A stretch of DNA of 64,000 nucleotides from the NCBI GenBank assembly GCA_963828505.1, contig CAWHFM010000020.1, positions 1-64,000 on the forward strand, given 5' to 3'. The translations under genes and the position numbers were made by a program. Numbering within the stretch: position 1 is the first letter of the stretch; every line of letters begins with the position of its first letter. The notes under the pieces are model-generated. The model was not told the DNA's origin and made no database searches. It saw nothing but the letters and a program-made list of their open reading frames with translations. Origin of the DNA: Bog-473 sp963828505. Lineage in GTDB: Bacteria > Actinomycetota > Acidimicrobiia > Acidimicrobiales > RAAP-2. Of this stretch, positions 16,804 through 24,619 are shown one piece after another.

Positions 16804-18060
16804 ATGACGACCATTGAGGCCGACGGGCGATTGAAGTTCGGGATCTTCCTGGCCCCGTTCCACCCGGTCGGGCAGAACCCGACCCTGGCGCTCGAGCGCG
16901 ATCTGCAGCTGATTGAGCATCTCGACCGGCTGGGCTTCGACGAGGCGTGGATCGGCGAGCACCACTCGGCGGGATACGAGATCATCGCCTCCCCCGAGGT
17001 CTTCATTGCGGCGGCGGCGCAACGCACGCGCCACATCCGCCTCGGAACCGGGGTGTCCTCCTTGCCGTACCACCACCCGTTCATGCTCGCCGACCGCATG
17101 GTCCTCCTCGACCACCTCACGCGGGGCCGGGTGATGATCGGGGCCGGCCCGGGGGCTCTGCCCTCCGACGCGTACATGATGGGCATCGACCCCGCCCGCC
17201 AGCGCGACATGATGGAGGAGGGACTCGAAGCGATCCTGCGCCTGCTCGCCGGCGAGACCGTGTCCATGGAGACCGATTGGTTCCGGCTGGTCAAGGCGCG
17301 GCTGCAACTGCGTCCCTACCAGCGTCCCCATCCCGAGGTCGGCGTGGCCGCCCAGGTCTCCCCGGCCGGTCCCCGAGCGGCGGGCCGATTCGGCTGCAGC
17401 CTCCTCTCCATCGGCGCCACGACAGCCGGCGGGTTCGACGTCCTCGGCTCCCACTGGCAGGTGATGGAGGAGCGTGCCGCCGAGTTCTCGACCACCGTCG
17501 ACCGCAACCGCTGGCGCCTGGTCGGTCCCATGCACATCGCCGACACCAAGGAGCAGGCGGTGGCCGACGTCGCATTCGGCCTCGAGGAGTGGGTCGACTA
17601 CTTCCAGCGGGTGGCGGCGTTGCCGCTGGCCCCGAACACCGAGAATTTCTCGTCGCTGGTCGACGCGCTGAACGCTTCGGGCTTCGCCGTCATCGGCACG
17701 GTCGACGATGCCATCGCCCAGATCGCCCGGCTGCAGGACCAGTCCGGCGGGTTCGGCACCTTCCTGCTCATGGGCCACGACTGGGCCGACACCGAGGCCA
17801 CGCGGCACTCCTACGAGCTCATCGCCCGTTATGTGGCGCCGCAGTTCCAGGACTCGGCGGCGTCACTCACCTCGAGCCGGGACTGGGCCGCCGAGAACCG
17901 GCCCGAGTTCATCGGCGCGGCGGGCAGCGCGGTGATGTCGGCGATTCAACGGCACCACGAGGAGAGGGCCGAGAAGGCCGAGCGCGCTGCCGCGGCGGCG
18001 GCCGGCGATGCCTCCGCCGATGTCGCGGTTGACGTGGAGGTGCCTGCGCCCGGTGCCTGA
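16804..18060 (+). CDS. LLM-class (bacterial luciferase-like) flavin-dependent monooxygenase
   Basis: The 418-aa TIM-barrel protein opens LKFGIFLAPFHPVGQNPTLA and has LGFDEAWIGEHHS, RTRHIRLGTGVSSLPYHHP and GRVMIGAGPGALPSDA, hallmarks of class-C flavoprotein monooxygenases that use FMNH2 or F420H2. The last 60 residues are an Ala/Glu-rich tail outside the fold. GGAG lies 9 bases before ATG 16804. Its TGA overlaps the GTG start of the following epoxide-hydrolase-like gene by 8 bp, so the two are coupled. This gene pairing suggests oxygenation (for example Baeyer-Villiger or epoxidation) followed by hydrolysis. The substrate cannot be read from the sequence. Confidence 0.9.
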   Translation: MTTIEADGRLKFGIFLAPFHPVGQNPTLALERDLQLIEHLDRLGFDEAWIGEHHSAGYEIIASPEVFIAAAAQRTRHIRLGTGVSSLPYHHPFMLADRMVLLDHLTRGRVMIGAGPGALPSDAYMMGIDPARQRDMMEEGLEAILRLLAGETVSMETDWFRLVKARLQLRPYQRPHPEVGVAAQVSPAGPRAAGRFGCSLLSIGATTAGGFDVLGSHWQVMEERAAEFSTTVDRNRWRLVGPMHIADTKEQAVADVAFGLEEWVDYFQRVAALPLAPNTENFSSLVDALNASGFAVIGTVDDAIAQIARLQDQSGGFGTFLLMGHDWADTEATRHSYELIARYVAPQFQDSAASLTSSRDWAAENRPEFIGAAGSAVMSAIQRHHEERAEKAERAAAAAAGDASADVAVDVEVPAPGA

Positions 18061-19039
18061 CCAACGGACCGCCATCGTCCACGAGCAGATCCCGGCCAAC
18101 GGGGTGGAGCTGCACGTCGCCTCAGCCGGGCCTTCCGACGGTGCGCCGGTCGTGCTCTGCCACGGTTTCCCAGAGCTCTGGTACTCGTGGCGCCACCAGC
18201 TCGCCGCGCTGGCGCAGGCCGGTTACCGGGCGCTCGCACTCGACCTGCGAGGTTACGGCGGCAGCTCGCACCCGAAGGAAGTTTCCGCCTACGGCTCGGA
18301 CCAGCTGACCGGCGACCTGTGCGGCCTGCTCGACCACTACGGCTACGAGAAGGCCGCATTCGTCGGCCACGACTGGGGTGCCATGGTCGTGTGGGAGATG
18401 GGGCGGTTGCACCCTGACCGGGTCGCGTCCATCTGCAACATGAGCGTGCCCTACACGAATGCGTCGGGCAAGCCGACGGAGATCTTCGAGGCGATCTTCG
18501 CCGGGAAGTTCTTCTACATGCTCTACTTCCAAGAGGTCGGGCCGGCCGAGGCCGAATTCGATTCGGACCCGCGCCGCTTCGTGCGGTCCCTCCTCTACTC
18601 CGCCAGCGCCCAGGGCATGGCCGACGGGCGCGGGGTGATGCCCGACGCTCCCCGGGAGGGGACGCGGTTCATGGACGTCCTGACGCCGGCACCCGAGGTG
18701 TTGCCGGCGTGGCTCGACGAGCACGATGTCGACGTCTACGTCGAGGGGCTCTCGCAGGGCGGGCTGTTCGGGCCGGCCTCCTTCTACCGGAACATGGACG
18801 CCAACTGGGAGCGCTCCAAGGATCTGCCTTCGACGCTCTACACCATGCCGACCGGTTTCGTCACGGGCGCGCTCGACCCCGTGCAGCAGATGATGCCCGG
18901 AGCCACCGAGACGATGGCCGAGGCGCTGCCCGACTTCCGCGGCACGACCGTGGTCGAGGGCGCGGGGCACTGGGTCCAACAGGAGCGGCCCGAGGAGACC
19001 AGCGAGGCGCTGCTGGCGTTCCTCGCCGGAACGAGCTGA
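18053..19039 (+). CDS. alpha/beta hydrolase, epoxide-hydrolase-like
   Basis: The 328-aa protein has the epoxide hydrolase order: HGFPELWYSWRHQL (oxyanion HGxP), LDLRGYGGSS, and the nucleophile elbow VGHDWGAMVVWE with Asp107 in place of Ser, then GAGHWVQQERPEE with the base His306. An aspartate nucleophile directly after GH marks epoxide hydrolases and haloalkane dehalogenases; the HGxP and W after D favour the former. GTG 18053 overlaps the end of the monooxygenase gene and is preferred over an upstream ATG inside it. It would open an epoxide, perhaps one made by the coupled monooxygenase. Confidence 0.86.
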   Translation: MPDQRTAIVHEQIPANGVELHVASAGPSDGAPVVLCHGFPELWYSWRHQLAALAQAGYRALALDLRGYGGSSHPKEVSAYGSDQLTGDLCGLLDHYGYEKAAFVGHDWGAMVVWEMGRLHPDRVASICNMSVPYTNASGKPTEIFEAIFAGKFFYMLYFQEVGPAEAEFDSDPRRFVRSLLYSASAQGMADGRGVMPDAPREGTRFMDVLTPAPEVLPAWLDEHDVDVYVEGLSQGGLFGPASFYRNMDANWERSKDLPSTLYTMPTGFVTGALDPVQQMMPGATETMAEALPDFRGTTVVEGAGHWVQQERPEETSEALLAFLAGTS

Positions 19040-19052
19040 CGCGCGCCGCAAG

Positions 19053-20129
19053 GTGAGCGGCCCGGGCCCGACCCTCCCGCCGCTGCCGCGCCAGCCCGAC
19101 GGGGTGCCGTGGCCGACGGAAGGATGGCCGACCGGCGACCTGCCCCCGGGGGTCGACCTCGAGCTGCCGCTGGCGCAGGCCTTCGACGAGGAAGGCCCTT
19201 TGGCCGTCACTTTCGCCGTCGTCGTCGTGCACCGCGGCCGGCTCGTCTACGAGCGCTACGCCGGCTCCATTGAGCACCTCGACGCGCCGCCCACCCCCGT
19301 GGCGGCCGACACCCCGCTACTCAGCTGGTCGATGGCCAAGTCGGTGCTGCACGCCGTCGTGGGCATCCTGGCGGGGAGCGGGCGGCTCGACCTCGACGCG
19401 CCGGCACGCGTACCCGAGTGGTCGGATGCAGCCGACCCTCGTCACGCCATCACGCCGCGCCAGTTGCTCGCCATGCGCGACGGGCTCGACTTCGTCGAGG
19501 ACTACGTCGACGACCGGGTCTCCGACGTGATCACCATGCTCTTCGGCGACGGCCGCGTCGACATGGCGCACTTCGCCGCCGACCGGCCGCTCGCCGGCGC
19601 GCCAGGTGAGCGCTTCAACTACTCGTCTGGGACGTCGAACGTCCTCTCGGGCGTGGTGGCGCGGACGGTGGGTCCCGGCGAGACGTACGCCCGCTTCCTG
19701 CACGCCCGGCTCTTCGATCCGCTCGGCATGGCGAGCGCCGACCCCGAGTTCGACGCGGCGGGCACCTGGATCGCCTCGTCGTTCGTGCGCGCCACGGCGC
19801 GCGACTTCGCCCGTTTCGGGCTGCTCTACCTGCGCGACGGCGTCTGGGAGGGCACCCGGCTCCTGCCGGCGGGCTGGGTCGACTCGGCCCGCACCATGGT
19901 CTCGGACGACCCTGAGGACGGTCCTTACGGCGCGCACTGGTGGGGCGTGGCGGGCGACACCCTCGGCACCTTCCGCGCCTCGGGCTACGAGGGCCAGTCC
20001 ATCACCGTGTGCCCGTCACTCGACCTCGTCGTCGTACGGCTGGGCAAGACGCCCCTCGACCGCACGCCGCTGCTGGCGCCGTGGCGGGCCTCCATGGTGG
20101 CGGCGTTCGAGCGGGCCCGCACCGCCTGA
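19053..20129 (+). CDS. serine hydrolase of the beta-lactamase (class C/esterase) superfamily
   Basis: The 358-aa protein has the SxxK motif in SWSMAKSVLHAVVG (Ser93, Lys96), the YSS motif in FNYSSGTSNVLSG, and the late HWWGV region where penicillin-binding enzymes keep K/H-T-G. These define the esterase/6-aminohexanoate-dimer-hydrolase branch of class C beta-lactamases. No signal peptide is present, so it is probably a cytoplasmic esterase, lactonase or amide hydrolase rather than a resistance enzyme. GTG 19053 follows the hydrolase stop by 13 bp with AAG just before it. It is fourth in the plus-strand run from the dehydrogenase and fits a degradation pathway for an ester or cyclic amide. Confidence 0.84.
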   Translation: MSGPGPTLPPLPRQPDGVPWPTEGWPTGDLPPGVDLELPLAQAFDEEGPLAVTFAVVVVHRGRLVYERYAGSIEHLDAPPTPVAADTPLLSWSMAKSVLHAVVGILAGSGRLDLDAPARVPEWSDAADPRHAITPRQLLAMRDGLDFVEDYVDDRVSDVITMLFGDGRVDMAHFAADRPLAGAPGERFNYSSGTSNVLSGVVARTVGPGETYARFLHARLFDPLGMASADPEFDAAGTWIASSFVRATARDFARFGLLYLRDGVWEGTRLLPAGWVDSARTMVSDDPEDGPYGAHWWGVAGDTLGTFRASGYEGQSITVCPSLDLVVVRLGKTPLDRTPLLAPWRASMVAAFERARTA

Positions 20130-20136
20130 GCCTGCG

Positions 20137-20589
20137 TCAGCTCGCGACCGGGCTGGCCACGAAGACGGGGATCTGGCGGTCCGTCTTCTCCTGGTACTCG
20201 GCGTAGGGCGGGTAGGCGGCCACCGCCTTCTCCCACCAGCGGGCCTTCTCGTCCCCCGTGACTTCGCGGACGGTCACGCGGAAGGGTGCCGGGCCGTCCT
20301 GAACCGCCACCTCGTCGGGATGCGCCACCAGGTTGTAGAACCACTCGGGGTTCTCGGGCGCGCCGCCCTTGGAGGCCACCAGGGCGTACTCACCCTCGTG
20401 CTCGACCCGCATGACCGGGTTCTTGCGGAGTTTGCCGCTGCGGTGCCCTCGCGTGGTCACCACGATGATGGGCATCCCCGTATCGAGCAGCGTGTTGGCG
20501 CGCTGCCCGCCGGAAGCCTCGTACTCGTTCACCTGCTCGCGCACCCAGTCCGACGGGCTGGGTTCGTAGTCGCCTTGGAGTGTCACCAT
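20137..20589 (-). CDS. deazaflavin (F420)-dependent nitroreductase, Ddn family
   Basis: The 150-aa protein matches the Ddn/FDR-A fold. Visible marks are GMPIIVVTTRGHRSGKLRKNPV, which binds the F420 phosphate region, and EPENPEWFYNLVAHPDEV-type sequence followed by RWWEKAVAAYPPYAEYQEKT and the terminal RQIPVFVA. These enzymes reduce quinones or nitro compounds with F420H2. The gene is antisense to its neighbours: it converges with the serine hydrolase gene (7 bp apart) and diverges from the cyclase gene with a 29-bp gap. It implies that the host makes F420, consistent with the PPOX-type protein at 47.8 kb. Confidence 0.9.
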   Translation of the reverse strand: MVTLQGDYEPSPSDWVREQVNEYEASGGQRANTLLDTGMPIIVVTTRGHRSGKLRKNPVMRVEHEGEYALVASKGGAPENPEWFYNLVAHPDEVAVQDGPAPFRVTVREVTGDEKARWWEKAVAAYPPYAEYQEKTDRQIPVFVASPVAS

Positions 20590-20618
20590 GGCGCCAGCGT
20601 AGGCGTGAGTGGATCGAT

Positions 20619-21545
20619 ATGGTCCGGTGCGTGGCCGCGCCGAAGGACCCCATGCCGGGCGGGGAGGTCCTCGGCTTCCACCGCACGCTCTCGAACTGGG
20701 GACGCTGGGGACCCGAGGACGAGCGGGGCGCCCTGAACCTGATCACGCCCGAGGTGACGGCCGCCGCGGCCGCCACCGTGCGCTCGGGCCGGACCGTCTC
20801 GTGCGCCCGCCCGATCGACACCCGGGCTTCGCCTGACAACCCGGTGCCCGCGACCCACGTCATGCTCGGGACACACGCCGACGGTATGGGATCGGACTCC
20901 CTGGCCATCGCACCGCACGGTTTCGCCACCAGCCACGTCGACGCCCTGTGCCACGTCTTCCACGAGGGCCGGCTCTACAACGGCTACGACGCCGCGACCG
21001 TCACGGCCGGTGGCGCGGGCCGCCTCGGCATCCACCACCTTTGCTCGGGGATCGTGACCCGCGGCGTCCTCCTCGACGTCGCGGCCGCTCGGGGCACGGA
21101 CGCGCTCGAGCCGGGGGAACCGGTGTATCCCGAGGACCTGGAGGCGGCCGAGGCGGCGGCCGCCCGGCGCGTGCGGGCGGGCGACGCCCTGCTGGTACGG
21201 ACGGGGCGCTGGCGCTGGCGCGACGAGCACGGTCCGTGGAACGCGGCGCAAGTCCTGGCCGGCCTCCACGCCTCGTGCCTGCCGTGGCTACGCCAGCGGG
21301 ACGTGGCCGTCTTGGGGGGTGACGGGGTGTCCGACGTGCTCCCGTCCCTCGTCGAGGGCGTGCCGCTGCCGGTCCACTCCGTGGGGATCGTGGCCATGGG
21401 CCTCCACCTCATGGACAACCTCGACCTCGAGGCGCTCACCGTCGCATGTGCACGCGAGCGGCGTTCGGACTTCCTGCTCGCCGTCGCGCCCCTCGTGGTC
21501 CAGCGTGGCACCGCGTCGCCGGTGAACCCCATCGCTGTCTTCTGA
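20619..21545 (+). CDS. cyclase-family (kynurenine formamidase-like) metal hydrolase
   Basis: The 308-aa protein belongs to the cyclase family. GFATSHVDALCHVFHEGRLYNG corresponds to the HxGTHxDxPxH metal motif, though in a variant form where the first His is shifted and SHVDALCHV supplies the ligands. The ends GVLLDVAAARG and LPVHSVGIVAMGLHLMDNLDLEAL are typical. Such proteins hydrolyse amides or lactones, for example isatin or N-formylkynurenine. The start ATG 20619 gives FHRTLSNWGRWGPEDERGALNLI, the usual start of the large-cyclase branch. It is the end of the catabolic segment and converges with pyrE (13 bp). Confidence 0.83.
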   Translation: MVRCVAAPKDPMPGGEVLGFHRTLSNWGRWGPEDERGALNLITPEVTAAAAATVRSGRTVSCARPIDTRASPDNPVPATHVMLGTHADGMGSDSLAIAPHGFATSHVDALCHVFHEGRLYNGYDAATVTAGGAGRLGIHHLCSGIVTRGVLLDVAAARGTDALEPGEPVYPEDLEAAEAAAARRVRAGDALLVRTGRWRWRDEHGPWNAAQVLAGLHASCLPWLRQRDVAVLGGDGVSDVLPSLVEGVPLPVHSVGIVAMGLHLMDNLDLEALTVACARERRSDFLLAVAPLVVQRGTASPVNPIAVF

Positions 21546-21558
21546 GCCGGCTTTCCGG

Positions 21559-22110
21559 TCAGCCGCCCTCGTAGGGGAATCCGAGGTCGGGGGCGCTCAG
21601 GACGGCCCGGAACTCCAGCCCTTCGGCGGCCGCCATGGCCTCGGCCGTCCCGCCGCGGTCGACGACCGCCACCAGGAGCACGACCTCCGCCCCGGCCTCG
21701 GCCACGGCGTGCGCCGCACTGAGCAGGGACGTGCCCCGGGTCACCGTGTCTTCGGTGACGACGACGCGGTCCCCCGGGTCGAGGGCACCGGCGATGCGCC
21801 CCCCGGCACCGTGGTCCTTGGCCTCTTTGCGCACGCTGAACGCCTTGAGGGGCCTCCCTCGCGTCGCCGCCACCCCGGCGGTCACGAAGGCGACCGGGTC
21901 GGCGCCCATGGTCAGCCCGCCGATGGCGGTGGCCTCGGGCGGCATCAGGGCGAGCACGGCTTCTGCGACGAGCAGCATGGCCTCGGGCCGGCACACGGTC
22001 TGCTTCGAGTCGATGAACCAGGTGCTCGTGCGGCCCGACTTGAGCGTGAAGTTCCCCCGCTTGACCGAGTGGGTGAGCAGGTGGTCGCGCAGCGCGTCCC
22101 TTGGGCTCAC
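21559..22110 (-). CDS. pyrE: orotate phosphoribosyltransferase
   Basis: The 183-aa type I phosphoribosyltransferase converts orotate and PRPP to OMP in pyrimidine synthesis. The PRPP-binding motif is RVVVTEDTVTRGTSLL and the N-terminal VKRGNFTLKSGRTSTWFIDSK is the orotate-binding segment. The start is GTG 22110, whose TG forms part of the TGA of purM (GTGA overlap), so translation is coupled to purine genes. It is the last gene of the purL-purF-purM block. Linking pyrE to purM is unusual outside some Actinobacteria and puts both nucleotide branches under one transcript. Confidence 0.93.
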   Translation of the reverse strand: MSPRDALRDHLLTHSVKRGNFTLKSGRTSTWFIDSKQTVCRPEAMLLVAEAVLALMPPEATAIGGLTMGADPVAFVTAGVAATRGRPLKAFSVRKEAKDHGAGGRIAGALDPGDRVVVTEDTVTRGTSLLSAAHAVAEAGAEVVLLVAVVDRGGTAEAMAAAEGLEFRAVLSAPDLGFPYEGG

Positions 22111-23135
22111 GCGAAGCGCACGCCCGGCCCGCCGCCCACGACCGACCCGATGGCCATGGCCGGCTGCCCGGCCGACGCCAGCACGTCGAGCACGTCACCG
22201 GCGGCGGCCGCGTCGACGACGAGGAGCATGCCGAGGCCGCGGTTGAAGACCCGGTCCATCTCGGCCTCCTCGACCGCGCCGAAGCGCTGGATCTCCCCGA
22301 AGACCCGGGGCTCGTGCCAGCTCGACCGGTCGAGCTCCGCGCCGAGGTCGGCGGGAAGTGCCCGGGGCAGGTTGCCCACGATCCCGCCGCCGGTCACGTG
22401 GGCGCACGCGTGCAGGGCCGGACCGCACCGCCGGCGGACCTCCAGGACGGCCGGGGTGTAGACGACCGAAGGGCGCAGCAGCTCGTCGGCCATCGAGTGC
22501 TCCGCGCCGGCCCACGCCGCGTCGTCGAGGGACCGGCCCGCCCGCTCGAGCAGCACGTGCCGGGCGAGGGTGTAGCCGTTCGACCGCAGGCCCGGCGACG
22601 GGAGGCCGACAACGGCGTCGCCGGCGCGCACCCGGTCCGGACCGAGTTGGGTCCCCCCCTCGACGGCCCCGACGGCGAAGCCGGCCAAGTCGAGGTCGTC
22701 GTCCGCCATCACCCCGGGATGCTCGGCCGTCTCACCCCCGATCAGCGCGCACCCGGCCAGACGGCAGCCTTCGTGGATGCCCGACACCACGGTGGCGACG
22801 CGGTCCGGGTCGACACGGCCGGTGACCACGTAGTCGAGGAAGAACAGGGGCTCGGCGCCGACGCACACGAGGTCGTCCACGCACATGGCCACGAGGTCGA
22901 TGCCCACGGTCTCGTAGCGCCCGGTCGCCCGCGCCACCTCGAGCTTGGTGCCGACGCCGTCGGTCGAGGCCACGAGCACCGGGTGGTCGTAGCGCGAGGT
23001 GTCGAGTGGGAACTGGCCGGCGAAGCCGCCGATGCCCGCCACCATGCCCCGGATCCGTTCGACCGCGGCCTCGCCCGCGGCGATGTCGACGCCGGCGGCG
23101 GCATAGCTGGCACCGGCGCCGGCCCGCTGGCCCAC
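22107..23135 (-). CDS. purM: phosphoribosylformylglycinamidine cyclo-ligase (AIR synthetase)
   Basis: The 342-aa enzyme makes aminoimidazole ribotide from FGAM with ATP. It begins SYAAAGVDIAAGEAAVERI and contains LVASTDGVGTKLEVA, the ATP/Mg segment VCVGAEPLFFLDYV and GCALIGGETAEHPGV, all diagnostic of PurM. The start is GTG 23135, 4 bp after the purF stop, and the end overlaps pyrE. It is the same length as family members and all motifs are intact. Confidence 0.96.
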   Translation of the reverse strand: MGQRAGAGASYAAAGVDIAAGEAAVERIRGMVAGIGGFAGQFPLDTSRYDHPVLVASTDGVGTKLEVARATGRYETVGIDLVAMCVDDLVCVGAEPLFFLDYVVTGRVDPDRVATVVSGIHEGCRLAGCALIGGETAEHPGVMADDDLDLAGFAVGAVEGGTQLGPDRVRAGDAVVGLPSPGLRSNGYTLARHVLLERAGRSLDDAAWAGAEHSMADELLRPSVVYTPAVLEVRRRCGPALHACAHVTGGGIVGNLPRALPADLGAELDRSSWHEPRVFGEIQRFGAVEEAEMDRVFNRGLGMLLVVDAAAAGDVLDVLASAGQPAMAIGSVVGGGPGVRFA

Positions 23136-23139
23136 GCTC

Positions 23140-24597
23140 TCAGACCCCGGGCAGCACGGCCTGGTACGACCGGGGCGGGAAGCGTTCGGAGCGGGTGAGG
23201 GTGACCGGCGTCGCCGCCGGGGGGACTGCGGTCGGGTACTCCCCGCTGAAGCAGGCGTCGCAGAACCCGGTGTCCACTCCGATGGCGGCCTTGAGGTTCT
23301 CGATGCTGATGAACGCCAGCGAGTCGGCGCCGAGCACGGCGGCCATCTCCTCGACGGAGCGGTCGGTGGCCAGCAGCTCCTCGAGCGAGGGCGTGTCGAT
23401 CCCGTAGAAGCAGGGCCAGCGCCACGGGGGCGAAGAGATCCGCAGGTGCACCTCGGCCGCGCCCGCTTCGCGCAGCATGCGGGTCACGGAGCGTTGCGTC
23501 GTGCCGCGCACGATGGAGTCGTCCACGACCACGAGCCGCTTGCCCACGATCGTGTCGGGGAGGGGGTTGAGCTTGCGTCGCACCGCGTCGGCGCGCTCCT
23601 GTTGGTCCGGCGCAATGAACGACCGGCCGATGTAGCGGTTCTTCACCAGTCCCTGCCCGTAGGGGATCCCGCTGGCCCGGGCGAAGCCCTCCGCGGCAGG
23701 GACCCCCGACTCGGGCACACCCATGACCATGTCGGCGTCCGCCGGCGCCTGGAGGGCCAGCAGCTCGCCCATCCGGCACCTGGTCTCGTGGACCTCCCGG
23801 CCGGCGAGCCTCGTGTCGGGCCGGGCGATGTAGGCGAACTCGAAGATGCACAGCCGCGGCTCGACGTCGCGCAGCCACGGGACCGAGATGCTCCGGGGGC
23901 CGTCCCCGTCGATCACGACGAGCTCGCCCGGCTGGAGCTCGCGGACGAAGGTGGCACCGATGACGCTCAGCGCGGGCGACTCCGACGCCAGTACCCACCC
24001 TTCGGGTGCGTGGGCCGGGCCGAGGCGCCCGAGACAGAGGGGACGGAAGCCGAAAGGGTCGCGGACGCCGAAAAGGCGCTGCGAGTCCATCAGCACGAAC
24101 GAGAACGCGCCCTCGACGATGGGCAGCACGACCTGAAGGGCGCGCGAGAGGTCCTCGGTCTCGGGAAACGAGTTCGCCAACAGCTCGGCCACCACGTCGC
24201 TGTCGGAGGCGACCGAACCCGGCAACATGCCCACCTTCTCGGCCAGCTGCGCCGTGTTGGTCAGGTTGCCGTTGTGCCCCAGAGCGAAACCGGCCCGGCC
24301 GACGGGTCGGTACACGGGCTGGGCGTTGGCCCAATCCGACGCGCCATGAGTCGAGTAGCGCGTGTGGCCGATGGCGAGGTGGCCCTCCAGGCCCGAGAGC
24401 GTCCGCTCGTCGAACACGGTCGCCACCAGGCCCATGTCCTTGACCACGGTGACCGTGTCACCGTCGGTCACCGCCATGCCGGCGGACTCCTGGCCGCGGT
24501 GCTGCAGGGCGAAGAGCCCGTCGAAGGTGAGGTTGGCCACGCTCGAACCGGGCGCGTACACCCCGAAGACACCGCACGCTTCCTTCACCTCGGGCAC
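23140..24597 (-). CDS. purF: amidophosphoribosyltransferase
   Basis: The protein of about 485 aa catalyses the committed step PRPP + glutamine to phosphoribosylamine. A short propeptide precedes the catalytic Cys of the glutaminase domain in EACGVFGVYAPG; LQHRGQESAGMAV, GHTRYSTHG and GHNGNLTN follow. The phosphoribosyltransferase half has the PRPP loop VVVDDSIVRGTTQ, and GFCDACFSGEYP is at the end. GTG 24597 and GTG 24588 are both plausible starts, giving propeptides of seven or four residues; neither has a strong ribosome site. It starts 22 bp after purL. FCDACFSG together with the Cys pattern suggests the Fe-S-containing Bacillus-type enzyme. Confidence 0.95.
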   Translation of the reverse strand: MPEVKEACGVFGVYAPGSSVANLTFDGLFALQHRGQESAGMAVTDGDTVTVVKDMGLVATVFDERTLSGLEGHLAIGHTRYSTHGASDWANAQPVYRPVGRAGFALGHNGNLTNTAQLAEKVGMLPGSVASDSDVVAELLANSFPETEDLSRALQVVLPIVEGAFSFVLMDSQRLFGVRDPFGFRPLCLGRLGPAHAPEGWVLASESPALSVIGATFVRELQPGELVVIDGDGPRSISVPWLRDVEPRLCIFEFAYIARPDTRLAGREVHETRCRMGELLALQAPADADMVMGVPESGVPAAEGFARASGIPYGQGLVKNRYIGRSFIAPDQQERADAVRRKLNPLPDTIVGKRLVVVDDSIVRGTTQRSVTRMLREAGAAEVHLRISSPPWRWPCFYGIDTPSLEELLATDRSVEEMAAVLGADSLAFISIENLKAAIGVDTGFCDACFSGEYPTAVPPAATPVTLTRSERFPPRSYQAVLPGV

Positions 24598-24619
24598 ATT
24601 GTCGCACAGCCTGTGCGCA

